Assembly (NCBI RefSeq): GCF_964355755.1
Contig: NC_092671.1
Span: 5,963,001 to 6,027,000 of the forward strand
DNA length: 64,000 bases
Source of the DNA: Antedon mediterranea
Lineage: Eukaryota; Echinodermata; Crinoidea; Comatulida; Antedonidae
Direction of reading: 5' to 3'
The notes under the pieces were generated by a model. It did no database searches and was not told where the DNA came from. It saw only the letters and a list, made by a program, of their open reading frames with translations. Numbering within the stretch: the stretch's first letter is position 1; the number at the start of each line of letters is the position of its first letter. Shown piece by piece: positions 33,197-46,172 of this stretch. The translations under genes were made by a program, and so were the position numbers.

Positions 33197-35465
33197 TCAC
33201 ATGTGGCACCTTTAGCAAGTTAGGGTTATGACCATGTATGACACGACAAAATGTAGCACTGGACCAATTATAACATTACCGAATCAGCTACCCTACCCCT
33301 TATTTTGGCCAGGTGATTCAATTCAAGATTGGTCTACATACAGATTAAATTTGTTGGTATGTTTTGTAAGTCTTTGCTAGTTGAACTTTGAACGCCTTTA
33401 GGCCATAATAATCATTTTGCAATGTGCATTATGAATGAACTTCCTTGGTCAAAGATTAAGACCAGCCAATGGGTTTCTATTTTTAACATATACATAAAAG
33501 CAATCAGTAGGATTTTCGACCTTGAATTTGTGAGAAAATGTAGTTCATTGTGAAAGCTTAAAAGATTTAAAATGCTAAAAATAAATGAATTACGGTACTA
33601 TAAAATGGAAAATGTTAGATATAAATATTAACTGGTTTTTTTTTCACCACATTCACACATTTTGTAAAATCACTGAAGCTTTCCTTCCAAATTTCATCAT
33701 TTACTTTTCTTTATTTTTCAACAGATTTGGTTCATCTTTACTTAAATAATTAGAAGTCTTCTCAAGTTTCCTACTAAAATATTTGGATGAGAATCTAATT
33801 GGGTAGGTACAGTGTTACACCCTTTACCGTGGGTCTATACATGTATAAAGTTGGGAAACACACTACAATCACATCTGGAATACTTGGAAGTTGCACCTGT
33901 GATAGGGATCAAAGAACACAATTTAGATAGGGTGGAAAGGAGGGTTTTAGTATACCTTGCTCTGTCTACCCTCACCTTGTATTACGATCTGAGTTAAATT
34001 AAGCAATGTCAATATGCAGGATTTTCAAGCACGAAAAGACTGTTTTCGCACTTGTGTCAAAACAAAGGGTAATATCCTCTTTCTTTCAAGAATCATTCTG
34101 CGCACGTTCCTACTGTACGCATTTATGCAGAATGACTTCAAAAGAATCAACTATACAGTTTTTATTAAGACATTATATTAAGTCAACTCTGCAATAAGAT
34201 TCAGAGAATTTCAACATTCATGTATATTTTCATCTTGTTTGTTGCTGGTATTATCATTGTGTTTTAAAACCTTTTAGTATTCAAAGCAGAGTGTTTGTAA
34301 AAACATGATTAATATACCCTAGCTTGTGTTATTCCAGCTTGTGTTATAAACTATAGAGGGAGCTGTTTTCATTTTTGTTGCTTAGAAAGTCTTGACTTGA
34401 TTGCATTCGAAAGTGAGATTTAATATACAGTATTCCCTATTTGTTGATGATTTCATTTTGGATCATTTTTGAAATACAGTATTGGAATAATTTACATATT
34501 TCCTATTTTAGACCCAAAATATATTTGTTAAATGTGAACAAAGGCCATCTACATTTTTTCAAAACTTTTAAACTTTAATTAAAAAATATATTTTTGTATG
34601 TATTTTGCCGATTTCTTCATAAACATTTTTAATTTTTTATGACTATATTACTTACTGTACCTAACAGTATTAATGGTTTGTTAATTTGTATGTTTGTTTT
34701 TAAATTAAAATAATTTTACCCACAATTAGTTTGATTTTCCATTTGCTCAATGTTGGTAAATTATATATAAAGATAGAAAAACATTTTATTTTTTTTATTA
34801 AAAAATTTAAAATACATTTTTTAGTTAGATTTAAATTTAAATAAATAAAAATAATAGCTTTTAAAAATGCAGATAGTGCAGTATTTAAAGAATCCTGAGC
34901 TGTATCTGTAAGCTCTTGAAAGAATACACTTGAAATAATATCAATGACATAATCTTCTTGTCTCTATAGCCTACTATGATATAAAGTCAAGCTTTAACAT
35001 TTCACCTTATGAACTTATCAATCATTCTTCTATTCTGTGTGTGTAATATGCAATGTATATCATCAGCCTTTGGAAATTATTGTTTTATAGAGTAAATAAT
35101 ATTTATATTTTCATGTAAAGCAAATGCATTATATATAAATTAGTGGAGAGAATTTTTATTTTTTGTTAATCCAATTGATTGAAAAGAAATATGTAAAAAT
35201 GGTACAACGTTTTGTAAACATTCCGTTTTTTAAATTGACCTTGATAAAGAAACTAAAAAAAAACAGTTTGCTTTCTCAAGATTATGAATTTGTGGCGGAC
35301 TCTTCCTTCACAGCATTATTACTTTTGTAATTAGAATTTTATGAATATATGAGTATCAAAGGAGACGCAACAGATACAAACATTTTATCCACAAAATGCA
35401 AAATGCTTGTGAATGTCTGTGAATAGTGACCTAAAGTGGTATTAATATAACTATACCGGTAGTAA
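33197..35465. other. AT-rich gene-free stretch
   Basis: Very AT-rich at 34500-34870. No frame has splice-site support and no element end was found. Confidence 0.5.
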
Positions 35466-35531
35466 CAAAGCTCTGTCTACACTATCACACTTTTTTTGTC
35501 AAACTAGTTTGGTAGTGTAGACAGAGCTTTA
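35466..35531. mobile_element. Palindromic MITE family, copy 5 (short internal-deletion form)
   Basis: Only the two ends remain: aaagctctgtctacactatca and tttggtagtgtagacagagc, joined by cactttttttgtcaaactag. Its left flank matches the right flank of copy 6 in inverted orientation. Confidence 0.85.
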
Positions 35532-35857
35532 CTCCATAGGATCTGAGAATCACTACGTAAACATAAGCTTGCTAAATCCCTTGTGTATTGTAGGCCCTAT
35601 AGAATTTAATTAGAGGCAGGCCCTGTGTCTACTGAAGTAATACAGCAAAAATTAAAGCTTAAATTAATAGGATAATTTCCTTACACAATACTGATTATTT
35701 GTCTGTTAATAACATGAGTGTGTTTGTTGACTAAGATCTCTATTGACTAAAATGTGCCTACTGCTAGTGACACAGCATTTGTAATGACCAAACCTTTTCT
35801 TGATGTTTGTTAGCCTATAATTGTACTGCAGCAGCATAGAAACTTAGTGTAATGTAA

Positions 35858-36330
35858 TTCAATTCAATTCAATTTCTTTTTATTTCGGAAATACATCCAT
35901 ATTAATAAACTTATTAACAGAAAAAGACAAATCTAAACTTAAGTATAAAGAATGCTTCTCCATCTACAATACATTTTGGAGTTATGGAGCATATGTTTGC
36001 AAACACAAGCAACAAGGATGTTACCACTATTCAACATAAGTTCCATGAAACCATAGGTAGATTTTCGCATGTACTCATTAAAGGAAGGGACACCATGTTC
36101 AATAAACATTGCACTGGCACTACTACTTCTAGAGACATTAAGTATACGGCGCAGAGCATTAAGAGATCTAATATTCTTCATACGATAGTTACACCAAAGG
36201 GCTGCACAATACGTATTAATACAGTAAGATCTAAAGAGACAACATTTAACATTGGTAGAGCATTTCATAAATTTACGATTGAGTGAGTTGCTTCTAATAC
36301 ACAAAGACCTGTACTGACTTTGAATCACAG
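35858..36330 (-). pseudogene. 5'-truncated non-LTR retrotransposon, RT C-terminal fragment (minus strand)
   Basis: The minus-strand frame 36328-35939 reads RSNSLNRKFMKCSTNVKCCL, FRSYCINTYCAALWCNYR, LNALRRILNVSRSSSASAMF and IEHGVPSFNEYMRKSTYGFM. This is the familiar C-terminal pattern (LxRKFxxCSxxVKxxLFRSYC ... SASxMFxExxVxxF) of a different non-LTR lineage from the two other fragments here. The 3' end shows the simple tail (ttgaa)n: plus strand aattcaattcaattcaat, 35858-35875. Confidence 0.82.
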
Positions 36331-36394
36331 GGTCAAGTCCTATTATCTAAAGATCTGTAAAGGAACAGTATAATTGCAAGGTCACTATTGACTA

Positions 36395-36600
36395 AGACCC
36401 CATTTACACTTCAGCTTTTAGCGAGCCCGAGGCCGGCTCCGAGCCAAAAGTGCACAAGTGTAAACACTCTGGGAACAACCGAGCCGGCCTCGAGCCGGCT
36501 CAATTTTGAGCCTAGTCTAGAGTAGGCTTCGGGCCGGCAATTGCGGGCTTCGGGCCGGCACTTCGTATAGTGTAAACACTCGCGGTCATAAAATGAACGT
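36395..36600. mobile_element. GC-rich palindromic element (possible MITE)
   Basis: A GC-rich island in AT-rich DNA with repeated gagccggc / cgggccggc / gaggccggc motifs in both orientations. acaagtgtaaacactctggg and atagtgtaaacactcgcgg repeat inside it, and atttacactt stands near the left end. It lies beside a partial unit of the 68-bp array and may have interrupted it. Confidence 0.45.
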
Positions 36601-36920
36601 TCTGGGTCAACTATAGCTTTAAGTTTACGAAACTTATTGCTGATGAATCGGAAATTCTTCATTGAAATTAAATTGGTGAAGATGTATACGCCTTTTTCAC
36701 GAAACGAAGACATCTTCGATCTATGACAAACAATGCCGTGCAACGAAGCGTAACCAACAGAAATAACATAGCGTTTTCAGGGGAGTTCAGGACACCATGC
36801 GGCGCCTATGCTTATAAACTGTGGTGTTTTTTCGATGGACTTAAGAAGTGAAAAAAAAAAATTATAATTTTGTTTAATCACACAGTTATATAGGCTAATC
36901 TTTAAAGAACATTTTACATA

Positions 36921-37300
36921 TCAAAGGAACAGTATAATTGCAGGGTCTCTATTGACTAAGATATATGTCCCCACTGTCATCCAAATATCAAAGGGACAGT
37001 GTAATTGCAAGGTCTCTATTAACTAATGATCTATGTCCCCACTGTCATCCAAATATCAAAGGAACAGTATAATTGCAGGGTCTCTATTGACTAATGATCT
37101 ATGTCCCCACTGTCATCCAAATATCAAAGGAACAGTATAATTGCATGGTCTCTATTGACTAATGATCTATGTCCCCACTGTCATCCAAATATCAAAGGGA
37201 CAGTGTAATTGCAGGGTCTCTATTGACTAAGATCTACCGTATGTCCCCACTATCATCCAAGTAGCAAAGGGACATTGTTATTGGTGGGTCTCTATTATAG
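36921..37300. repeat. About 68-bp tandem repeat, 5 to 6 copies
   Basis: The unit begins tcaaaggaacagtataattg and contains ggtctctattgacta and atgtccccactgtcatcc. Unit starts are near 36921, 36988, 37055, 37124, 37192 and 37263. A lone partial unit lies at about 36355-36396. Confidence 0.9.
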
Positions 37301-37814
37301 GATAGGTTTTAGTATATAATATAAAATATTTCTTTTTTAAATAAACGTAGCAAAAACTATATTGCTAAACAAAAATTTAAAATTAAATTTTTCCCTGAAT
37401 ATGTCGTAAAGTCTCTATCTTGACTAATATGCTGGTGGTGGTTATAACTGTCATAGTGATTGATTGATATGACAGCAACTGTCATATATGTCAATCTATA
37501 ATAGTAGGCTTTACAGTCAACTTTGAATTTGATAACTGAGTAACCATAACAGTTGACAATGCAACCACACTACAGGGACTGTTCTATGAATTTCCAAATT
37601 TGTTTGGGTAAAACTGATTAGGTTTGGACACTGTTCACCTTTTTAAGCTGAAAAATAATAATAATAATAATAATGTCAACTACGGTAAGATCTTGACCAT
37701 TTGACCACATGTGTGTACAAACCAGAGAATAATTATGAAGGTGTTTTTGTATCTTTTTAGGTTGAGTAGCTTTTGTTTGAAGACTTGTTTATTATTCCCC
37801 ATGTGTGATTCCAG

Positions 37815-37855
37815 TACCAACGGAATGACGTCTCCAGTACAATCGCCATATCCAG
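37815..37855 (+). CDS. Candidate 41-nt exon (TNGMTSPVQSPYPG), speculative
   Basis: It is flanked by gtgattccag and a donor cag|gtaggc. In one frame it reads a Ser/Pro-rich TNGMTSPVQSPYPG, typical of transcription-factor N-termini. It needs phase 2 on entry and leaves in phase 1, so it does not join directly to the candidate exon at 18226 or 28094. Confidence 0.2.
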
Positions 37856-38034
37856 GTAGGCGTTTGTCAAGTTGTTTTTTTATTTTATAACCGTGCAGTC
37901 ATTGTATTGGCAACAGTGAATCTATAATAATAAAATTATTATTCAGGGCTCCTGAATATCAATATGAATATTAATTTGTCCAGCTGGAAGGGTAACGCTC
38001 TATAAATAAAGTTGAAGTAAAAAAAAAAAAAATA

Positions 38035-38230
38035 TTCATTTTTATATAACGCTTATTGCATAATGCTCCTAAGTGCTTCACACTATTGTCCCGGCCATTT
38101 TTTTGGATCAAACCTGTATGGTATATATACTACCATACTACAGCGAGTAATCAGCTCAACGTTGTGTTTTGATCTATACCAGGTACCCATTATACACATG
38201 GGTGGAGAGAGGCAAACGTAAGTAAAGTAT
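38035..38230. repeat. Dispersed-repeat fragment (ccaggtacccatta... type)
   Basis: tataacgcttattgcataat, cccggccattttttt and ccaggtacccattatacaca followed by tgggtggagagaggcaaacg are blocks I recognise as widely repeated in marine invertebrate genomes, probably the 3' part of a retrotransposon or SINE. The limits are uncertain. Confidence 0.42.
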
Positions 38231-41200
38231 CATCTAAAGATGCCCTGCAACTCTTGTAACAATATTAATATTATATTACAAGATGAGGCAAGTGAACATG
38301 CGTTATATGGTGCTCATCAGCACCTCAATTCTGTGTACTGGATTTTGGTGAACTTTGAACTTTCAGCATCAGATTTTAATTGCATCAGCATCTTTTATCT
38401 GAATTGGAAAGTTATTATCTTATGAAAAATTAAAAGCGTTTGGTTGAGCAAACGGTTAATTATTTAAATGTCATGAATTTACGTGGATATTATTAATTAT
38501 GCTACTACATGATATTGAAACATGACAAACTAAATTTTAAATATTGAAGAAAGAACCAGTGGAACGTTGGTGTCATAATTGATTGGATCCTGGACACTAC
38601 TTTTTCTTAGATAATCAACATGATTTTCTGTTATGGTCTCTTCTATGAGCCTGATTACATTAATTTTATATGTCATTTAAAATCAAAAGATTAAGTTTGT
38701 TAATATTTTTTCATATATTTGTTTATAAATATGGTGAATATTTCATCTGGTTATAAGTAGTTGTTCCCGATTAATAAATGGAAACCAAGAACTAGAAATA
38801 AAACAGACAAATACAATTTTAGTTGCAGAGTAATATGTAAATAATCAAACTTCCTGAAAAAGTAATGCTGCCCTCTGTTTCCCTAGTAAAACGATGAAAG
38901 AAGTTGGTGGCAGCATTCATTTGATTGAAATCCACATTCAACTTATTTTACCATAATACACAGTGGTCACATAGAGTGTTTATTAATAAATATGTTATAT
39001 TCACAGAGTTGAAGCTTAGGTCAAGGCTGGCATTGCAGCCAATGCCAGACCAGTGTGATGGCTAGTACGCAACACTACTGCAATGTTACAGCTGAATTCA
39101 TTATCACCGATCCGTTCACATTAATCATACAGAGTATGTCTGCATGATGGCGCAGTCCCTAATCCGCACATTTCTTTAATGTTACACCTCGTTTGTGTCT
39201 AAGGTTGAATAAATAATAAGGCTTGTCGTTCTATAGTAATCCTAAGCTTACGTGCTAGTATGCTAAATTTATCTTCATAGATTTAATTTTAATAAATTTA
39301 CATATTATCTAATTCTGTAATAGCATAATTTGAAAACTATTTTTGATATTTCAGAATCATAAATTACTGTATTAATTAATTATACATCAAATTACTGGTA
39401 GTCCTTTACATAATAATGGTACTTAAATTATACATCAACAAATTAAACAATTTATCACATTCAATTTAATAATTTAAGAAGATAGACATAGTTTCTTTCA
39501 ACATAACAAAATTATATTCAGTTATACATCAGATGACTGGTAGTTAGTTCTTTATAAGAATGGGACTCAAATAAAACAATTAATAAATCAAAAATGTTTA
39601 TTCATTTATGCAATAACAATAAAACCACACAAAGAAATTCTATTTTAATTTTACATTATAATATATTTCTAATACAAAGTGGTTTCAATTGTCATTTTGA
39701 CCCAGTTTGATTTAACTTTGTACGAAGAATGCATTTTGCTAAGATTAGGAACAAAGATAACCTTTTCTGTGTTATTAGACATGATGTTTAACAATTGAAT
39801 CATATTTTAAAATTAATATCCTTTATAATAATAGCTTATTATACAACATACAACTTTTTTTCGCTAGTCACATTTTCTCTCGTAAATCCTTTTAGTCATG
39901 GCACGTTGTTTGCCTTTTCATTGTACGATGATATATATTCTATGGACGTTTATTCTGAGGAACGACAGTTACGAGCATATTGCCTTCATTTTATTATCGC
40001 TGTCCAGCCCAAGTTCGTTCAGCGGTTAATCCCGAGATTACGGACGGCAAGTGTGTGAAGGCCAGTCCAGCTGCTGTTGTGTTTTTGGTTTCCATTATAT
40101 AGATTTACTTGATTATTGGGACTTTCTCTGGACCATACATTAGATCAGTTGATAGTTTAGCCAGTTCAAAACATCCCGTTACTAGGCCAAGTGGGAAAAA
40201 CTACTAGTTTATCACTTTAAACGGACAATTATTTATATAGTTTATTTTCAGCAGAAAACGAACATTTATTTGATGTTTTATGATGTTAAAAGTTGATTTA
40301 ATATGGCACGCTGTAGAGATATTAACATGACATGATTAACTATATTACATATTTTGTATTTTCATAAAGGTGCAAAGTTATTGTACATGCCATATTTTAA
40401 TAATATATTGTAAGCGTTTAAATTCAAAACATACATTATTTTTATCTCTGAACATTTTTTATCAATGCTTTATAAGTACAGGTGTGTCATGTTTAGACAA
40501 CAGCCGACAATTTCCTGTCAATTTTATTCCTTCTTTTTTCATTTATTGACCTTGAGGCTGTTTTCCTCAGCCTAATCGGCTTACAAATTATGTTCAATTT
40601 TAAAATGATACCCTACTGTAACCTCTCCCGCCTTGTACATTCATAATCATATTTGTGATTGTGTTCAATACCAAATAAAAAGTTAACCCTAAATTTATTG
40701 TTTTGTTTTTTATAATTTTATACTTTTGTGATATTAAAATGTTTTCAATAATCACTTAGTTGCTTTATACCTGGAGTGAAAATTAAATGTTAAAAAAAAT
40801 TATTTGTAAATTACATATTCCTAATAATAGTGTCCTAAAAAAAAAAATTAGGGAAAAGTATTAAGTGGGATAAGAAACAAATATTTCTTGTCGATTGGCC
40901 TTGAGCTGGAAAACACACACTCTCTCAGGACTATATTGCCTAATCCACCTAGGAATGTTGGCAGCGAAATGCAGGTCTAGGCCGGGATTAAGGTCTTGGA
41001 TTTATGGGCAAAATTGCGGAGTGGGTCATTCATTGAGAAATCCTCGCACGGAATTAGCTCATACGTACAAGCTTTTGATATCTTGTGTAATAACGCGAAA
41101 CGAAATTACCTATTTAACTATAATTGTAATTTATAATATGCCCAGAATATTCTTCTTAAATTAGCTATATATTTTTTTCAATCACACATGGATTAGGATT

Positions 41201-41407
41201 TTATCTAGAGTTAAATTCGCTACATTTTCTTATTCGTGTTTATTAATAATAAAATGCTAGAGATTTTAGAAAAAAATTAGTTTTTTCAACTTCAAATATA
41301 TTTTATTTACTGAATGAAAATACTGTTTAAATGTAAAATTATTCCACTTTCCTCTGCGTTGAACATTCTTTCATATTTTTTCATGTATAAACCTACATAT
41401 TATTGAC
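38231..41407. other. AT-rich gene-free stretch
   Basis: No supported exon. A small perfect hairpin ctggcattg-cagc-caatgccag sits near 39027-39048. Open frames at 39795-40058 and 40895-41164 have no recognisable content. Confidence 0.5.
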
Positions 41408-41543
41408 TAAAGCTCTGTCTACACTATAAAAAAAAATGTGTGCTGTGCCCAAATATTGTAGTGATATGACATCATCATGTCCATATATGGGCACATCACA
41501 TTTTGTTGTCACATAAAGTTTGATAGTGTAGACAGAGCTTTAG
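41408..41543. mobile_element. Palindromic MITE family, copy 6
   Basis: Near-complete ends aaagctctgtctacactat and gatagtgtagacagagcttt with the internal tgacatcatcatgtccatat and gggcacatcacatttt. The right flank actaccggtatagttatatt continues as an inverted match to the left flank of copy 5. Confidence 0.9.
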
Positions 41544-43331
41544 TACTACCGGTATAGTTATATTAATACCACTGTTTGGTATATTCCCTTTAATTGTGTG
41601 TTCACACAGAGTGCAAAATTCATACCGAGTTGCAACAAGATTTTTGATGCGATTACAAGGAATATTCAATAACTGTACAATTAATTTAATTTGATCTTTT
41701 TATATATACCTTGAATTTTTCTGCTTTGAATATGAATTATATTTTTGGGAATGCTAAGAACTTCATCAATTTAAAAGGTTTAGTTTGAAATGAACTGAGA
41801 TTTTCAATAGAACCTTTCTCTTTTGAATTCTTTCACGCATAATGCCAGCTCAGTCCTTTTCAAGGCTGGTTTATATAAAGCAATGTGCAATCAGTGAAGT
41901 AGACTATGACCTGGATGGGTCCATATTTAGAGTAGATTTAGGTCCCTCAACAATTATTAGATAATAATTAACCTCCATAAAACACTTGCGGTTGGGTGGG
42001 GCAATAATAATAAGGAACACTGCTTCTAGATAGATTCTCATGGTCGAAAAATGAAGTTAAAATGATCAGGATGTTTTTGGTAAACTAATAGGACAGAATG
42101 ACTTTAAATTTGCATTTAGCCCTTCGAAAGGGACATGATAGTCTATACAAATTTCCTTTCGTTCTTGTAACATCTTCAGAAAAATACAGTGACCTAATTT
42201 TTTGGGTGTTCCGAGCCTCCTGTGGCCACGCTAGCATGACCGGATGACCTTAGGGTCACAATATAAAGGAAGTATTCAACTGATAAGAGATATTGATATA
42301 GAATATTTTACTTTCTGACCCCGTTTTTTGCCCCAGAGCTGAACCTAAGAATATTTGATTGAGTTATGTTTGGATGATTGCCTACACCTATTTCCGTTTG
42401 TAAGCCTTTTCTATGTTAATATTTTTAGCAATTTACTTGCTTTTCTAAAGCATTATAGATTGGTATCTGTGGTAAAATTGTGTTTTACTGATCATAAAAA
42501 TAATGTTAATAATAATAAATGTTAAGTTTAAAATAAATTCAAAAATTAATCTTATCTGGACTTATTTTATGAAATTTATCCTTGCTAAATTCAATATTAT
42601 CTTCTTTAAAATCAATATTTGCGGTATTCATTTTATTTTATAATAGTATTTTATTGTTAAATATTTACAATTCTATTTTAATGAAAGCTTTTCAATAGAT
42701 AACAATAATATATTTTGTTTAGCTATGTGTCCTTCAGTCATATTCACCGACAAAAAAAGAGGATTTACTCCGTCTAGTTATATAACCGAAATCTACATAT
42801 ATTAACGGTTTCATCTATAAAAAGTTACTTCACATACAGTAGTCAGGCTTATCTGTATAGAATTATACAAAAGAGGATAAAAATTAAAAAAAAGAGTAAT
42901 CGCTCTACCATTTCATTCGTTAGTGTGAGTACCCAGTGGAGAATAATCTTTACCACAATGTTTAAAATATTTTCAAGGCCAATAGAATGTGCATATTGGG
43001 TCTGTTTCTGCTGCAGAGAATAAACAGATTATTTCAAAAATGTAATTTTTATATTGACTGCATTTCTGCTCAGTTTTTGTTAAAAAATAACCGTTTAAAT
43101 CAGTGGGTGGTCGTTGTGCAATTGGTCCTGCCGGTTAATTCAAACGTTACTGCAGTGTAGTTCACTCAAAGTCAGCAGCTGTCAATCAAATAACCGTTAT
43201 TATAAAAATTGCTCAGCGATAATCGGTTAAATGCCGATCTAACACCGAATTGAATGGGTGTTTTTAACCAGTTATTTTGCGCTGCCTTTTAACCGGTTAC
43301 CACAAAATTGTCCTCTTTCTGCTTCCAAGAA

Positions 43332-43566
43332 AATGAAGTTTCATTCTAGAACTATATGATAATCATTTATGCTGTCTTTGAGAAAAACAATATGTTTAAA
43401 ATTCCATCAAATGACGTCATGATAAATAAAAACAATAAAATCGTTGTATTGTCACGATATTATTACTCTTACTAATCATGACGTCATTTGATTGGACGTG
43501 TGAAAATATATTTTTTATCAAAGGATGCATAGATGGTTATTCTATAGTTCTAGAATGAAAAGTTGT
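43332..43566. mobile_element. Foldback element with TGACGTCA in each arm
   Basis: The outer arms tttcattctagaactata and tatagttctagaatgaaa are exact inverted copies, extended to about 38 bp with mismatches. The inner arms caaatgacgtcatgat and atcatgacgtcatttg are exact inverted copies. The whole 235 bp folds into one long imperfect hairpin with a short central loop. Each inner arm contains the 8-bp CRE/ATF palindrome. Confidence 0.85.
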
Positions 43567-43995
43567 TATATTTCTTTTGCTTTATGTATAAAAACTGCAT
43601 ATTTGTTTATTTATCGTTGATCGTTATCTTTCTATTGTAAATGGGTACAATATTTTGTACTTTAGCACAATGTTTTTTCCTGCTTACATTTTAGTACTTT
43701 ACTTTTAAGTTTGTGTTAGATAACGTTTTATTATTTTTGCATTATGTTTTTTGCAATTAAGTATACCGTACATAAAAAACTTACTTCTTAGCCCAGAATT
43801 GTGATGGTACTGTATGTTTTTAAACTTTTGAACTTTGTGTATAATGTTCAGTTTTAGTAGCATGTTGTCTATTTTTATAATAATAAAAACGCAATACTTT
43901 GGAAATATTATTTAGGTTTATTAATTTCAACATATGTTTGTTGACAATAATTTAAAATTGCGGTAGTGGCAATTTTGTCCCAGTTCACCATATTC

Positions 43996-44092
43996 ACAAA
44001 AAATGTGATGTGCCAATATATGGTCATATCACTACCATATTTGGGCACATCACACTTTGTCAAACTAGTTTGATAGTGTAGACAGAGCTTTA
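43996..44092. mobile_element. Palindromic MITE family, copy 7 (truncated)
   Basis: It starts inside the element at aaaaatgtgatgtgccaata and ends with the intact caaactagtttgatagtgta/gacagagcttta. Confidence 0.87.
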
Positions 44093-44093
44093 C

Positions 44094-45517
44094 AGTGAGA
44101 TGGTATAACGTCACGTATTCCTGCTGAAGAAGCAAAAGTTACTACAATCATATTTTGAACTGTTTATTGTTTGACATGCAGAGGCCCTTTCCATTAGACC
44201 AATGGACCTTTCATATTAATTTTGATTGGGAATTGATTCTATATATTCAAAGATCCCTCCCATTTCAGACTGCATCCGATTGAAGTACTTTTCCTCCTTG
44301 TACTATCCTGCTACTGTAGTCTCAAGTATTAGTGGTGTTTTTTATTTGGAAGCAATCCAGATCCGATGTAAATTTTTCTAATTTCATGCTGTTCTTCACA
44401 TCTAGATTTTTATCATTCATCGTCATTAGGTCCTCATCTCATGACCACCATCATTTACTGGACTCTAGCAACATACTGTCCTAAATATCACGTTTCCTAC
44501 ACTAGTGAGAAAAGTTGTCTTATTATTTCTTTCTGGTGTGATTTTGGAATTCTGGAATATTGTAAGTAATTGGATTGAATAAAAATCGCTCAGAATTGAA
44601 CAAAAATTCCACAGAATTGAACAAAAATCATTCCGATTTGAACAAGTCGAATGCCTACAGTAGCATTTAAACATTTCATTCATCAGTTGTTTTTTCTACC
44701 TGTATGTTCTGATAACATGGTTTTAAATGCCGGTACATTATGTTAAGGTCAACAAAATACCGGTCATTTAAAAGGAAATAACAAGCATTAAATCCAAGAA
44801 ACAACTTTATACTGACTTCATAATAAATATAAAACATTTACGAAGGTCATGGAAAAAAAAAATCAGCAAAGCAGCGGACAAAAGAAAGTGAACATGATCA
44901 TATGGGTAAACACCTGGTTTTCAGCCAAGTGAAGGTGCAATTCATATACGGTTTATTAATAGCGTTTTTATATCAGGTATTTTGTTATGGTAACAGTACT
45001 GTATGTCTGAATAATGTTAAGAAAGTCAAGGTCTATGATGCTCAGGGACAAGACACACTAGACCTTAAACTTAATATCCTGTGGTGTTTCCTTTTGAATA
45101 TTATTTTATGACTGATATAAAATCGTTTTTTTAAGAAGGAGTGAATATAGGATAATGGAGGTGTATATTATAATTTCGTTTTGAAGCTTTCCTTAGAATA
45201 TGGATTATCTTTATCTCTAAAGTTATACACATTTAGAATCATGTTGTAGATGTACAAAAACAATTCTATAGGGTCTGATCTACTATAAAAAAAAAAAACC
45301 TGTACAGAAACTACAATTATACTGGTCGTGAGAAAAATGAGTACTGTAGGATACAAGGGTTACGCATCAATTTTGACCTAAGTCTAATTACTAGCCAATC
45401 AATGATTCGTGCAATTGATGATTGCTCTATTATTGTAGACACTTCCGTTCAAAAAAGCGTTCGTAAGCGAAAGCTTTGCCGCTTTTTGCAAATTAATGCG
45501 AGTGACTTCACTGTAAA
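44094..45517. other. AT-rich gene-free stretch
   Basis: No supported exon. A short triplicated agaattgaacaaaaat-like motif lies at 44592-44645. Confidence 0.5.
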
Positions 45518-45665
45518 TACTATTTGAATCATAACTCCACATGTCCGAACATACCCTTAATTCTATTTGAATCATAACTTCACAGGTCTAAACATACCCT
45601 TAATACTATTTGAATCATAACTCCACAAGTCTGAACATACTCTTTTTTCCATTTGAATCATAGAC
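45518..45665. repeat. Tandem repeat of about 56 bp, 2.6 copies
   Basis: The unit is atttgaatcataactccaca followed by gtctgaacatacccttaata and ct. The copies differ by scattered substitutions. Confidence 0.8.
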
Positions 45666-45981
45666 CTTCAACAGGAAGTTGAATTTAATATTTTGTCCTC
45701 TGGCCAATTTCGAACCTACCACCTCTAGCAATATAATATGATCTATTCGTTATCATCGAAAGGTCTTGGCAGATGTACACATAAAATGTAACATCGATAT
45801 ATTTCAATCTACGATATTGAAGATAATTAATCATTTGCGAAAAAATGAACCCATTTTTTGGCTGCAAATGTTTAAATTCAAGTTATACAATCAGAAAACT
45901 TGCTCTAATTAGTCTGAAATCTTTTGATCAGGTTTTTTTTCTATCTAGATGGACATCGAAATGGTAGATGACACTTCTAAA

Positions 45982-46172
45982 TGCCTATTTTTACACAGAC
46001 GAGCGGTAACTGTATTAAAGCGGAAAACCACGTAGCTTGTCCCACATAGAATCTGTACCTTTCCTGAGCGTAAAAACGTCCGCTGCGCGTTGCGTGTAAA
46101 TGGTCATAAAGAATAACATAGATTCTATATTTTTATTACCGTTATTGCTTGTCAATGTAAATTAGTCTTTAG
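45982..46172. mobile_element. Uninterrupted copy of the ggcaatttaca-ended MITE
   Basis: It matches the outer element at 25602-26263 (cgagcggtaac, agaatctgtacc, tggtcataaagaataacata, gattctatattttt, gtcaatgtaaattagtcttt) and has no inner insertion, so it serves as the empty-site control. Confidence 0.75.

Noticed and set aside
35984-36286. Plus-strand 100-codon frame (MEHMFANTSNKDV...)
   Set aside because: Antisense shadow of the minus-strand RT C-terminal fragment.
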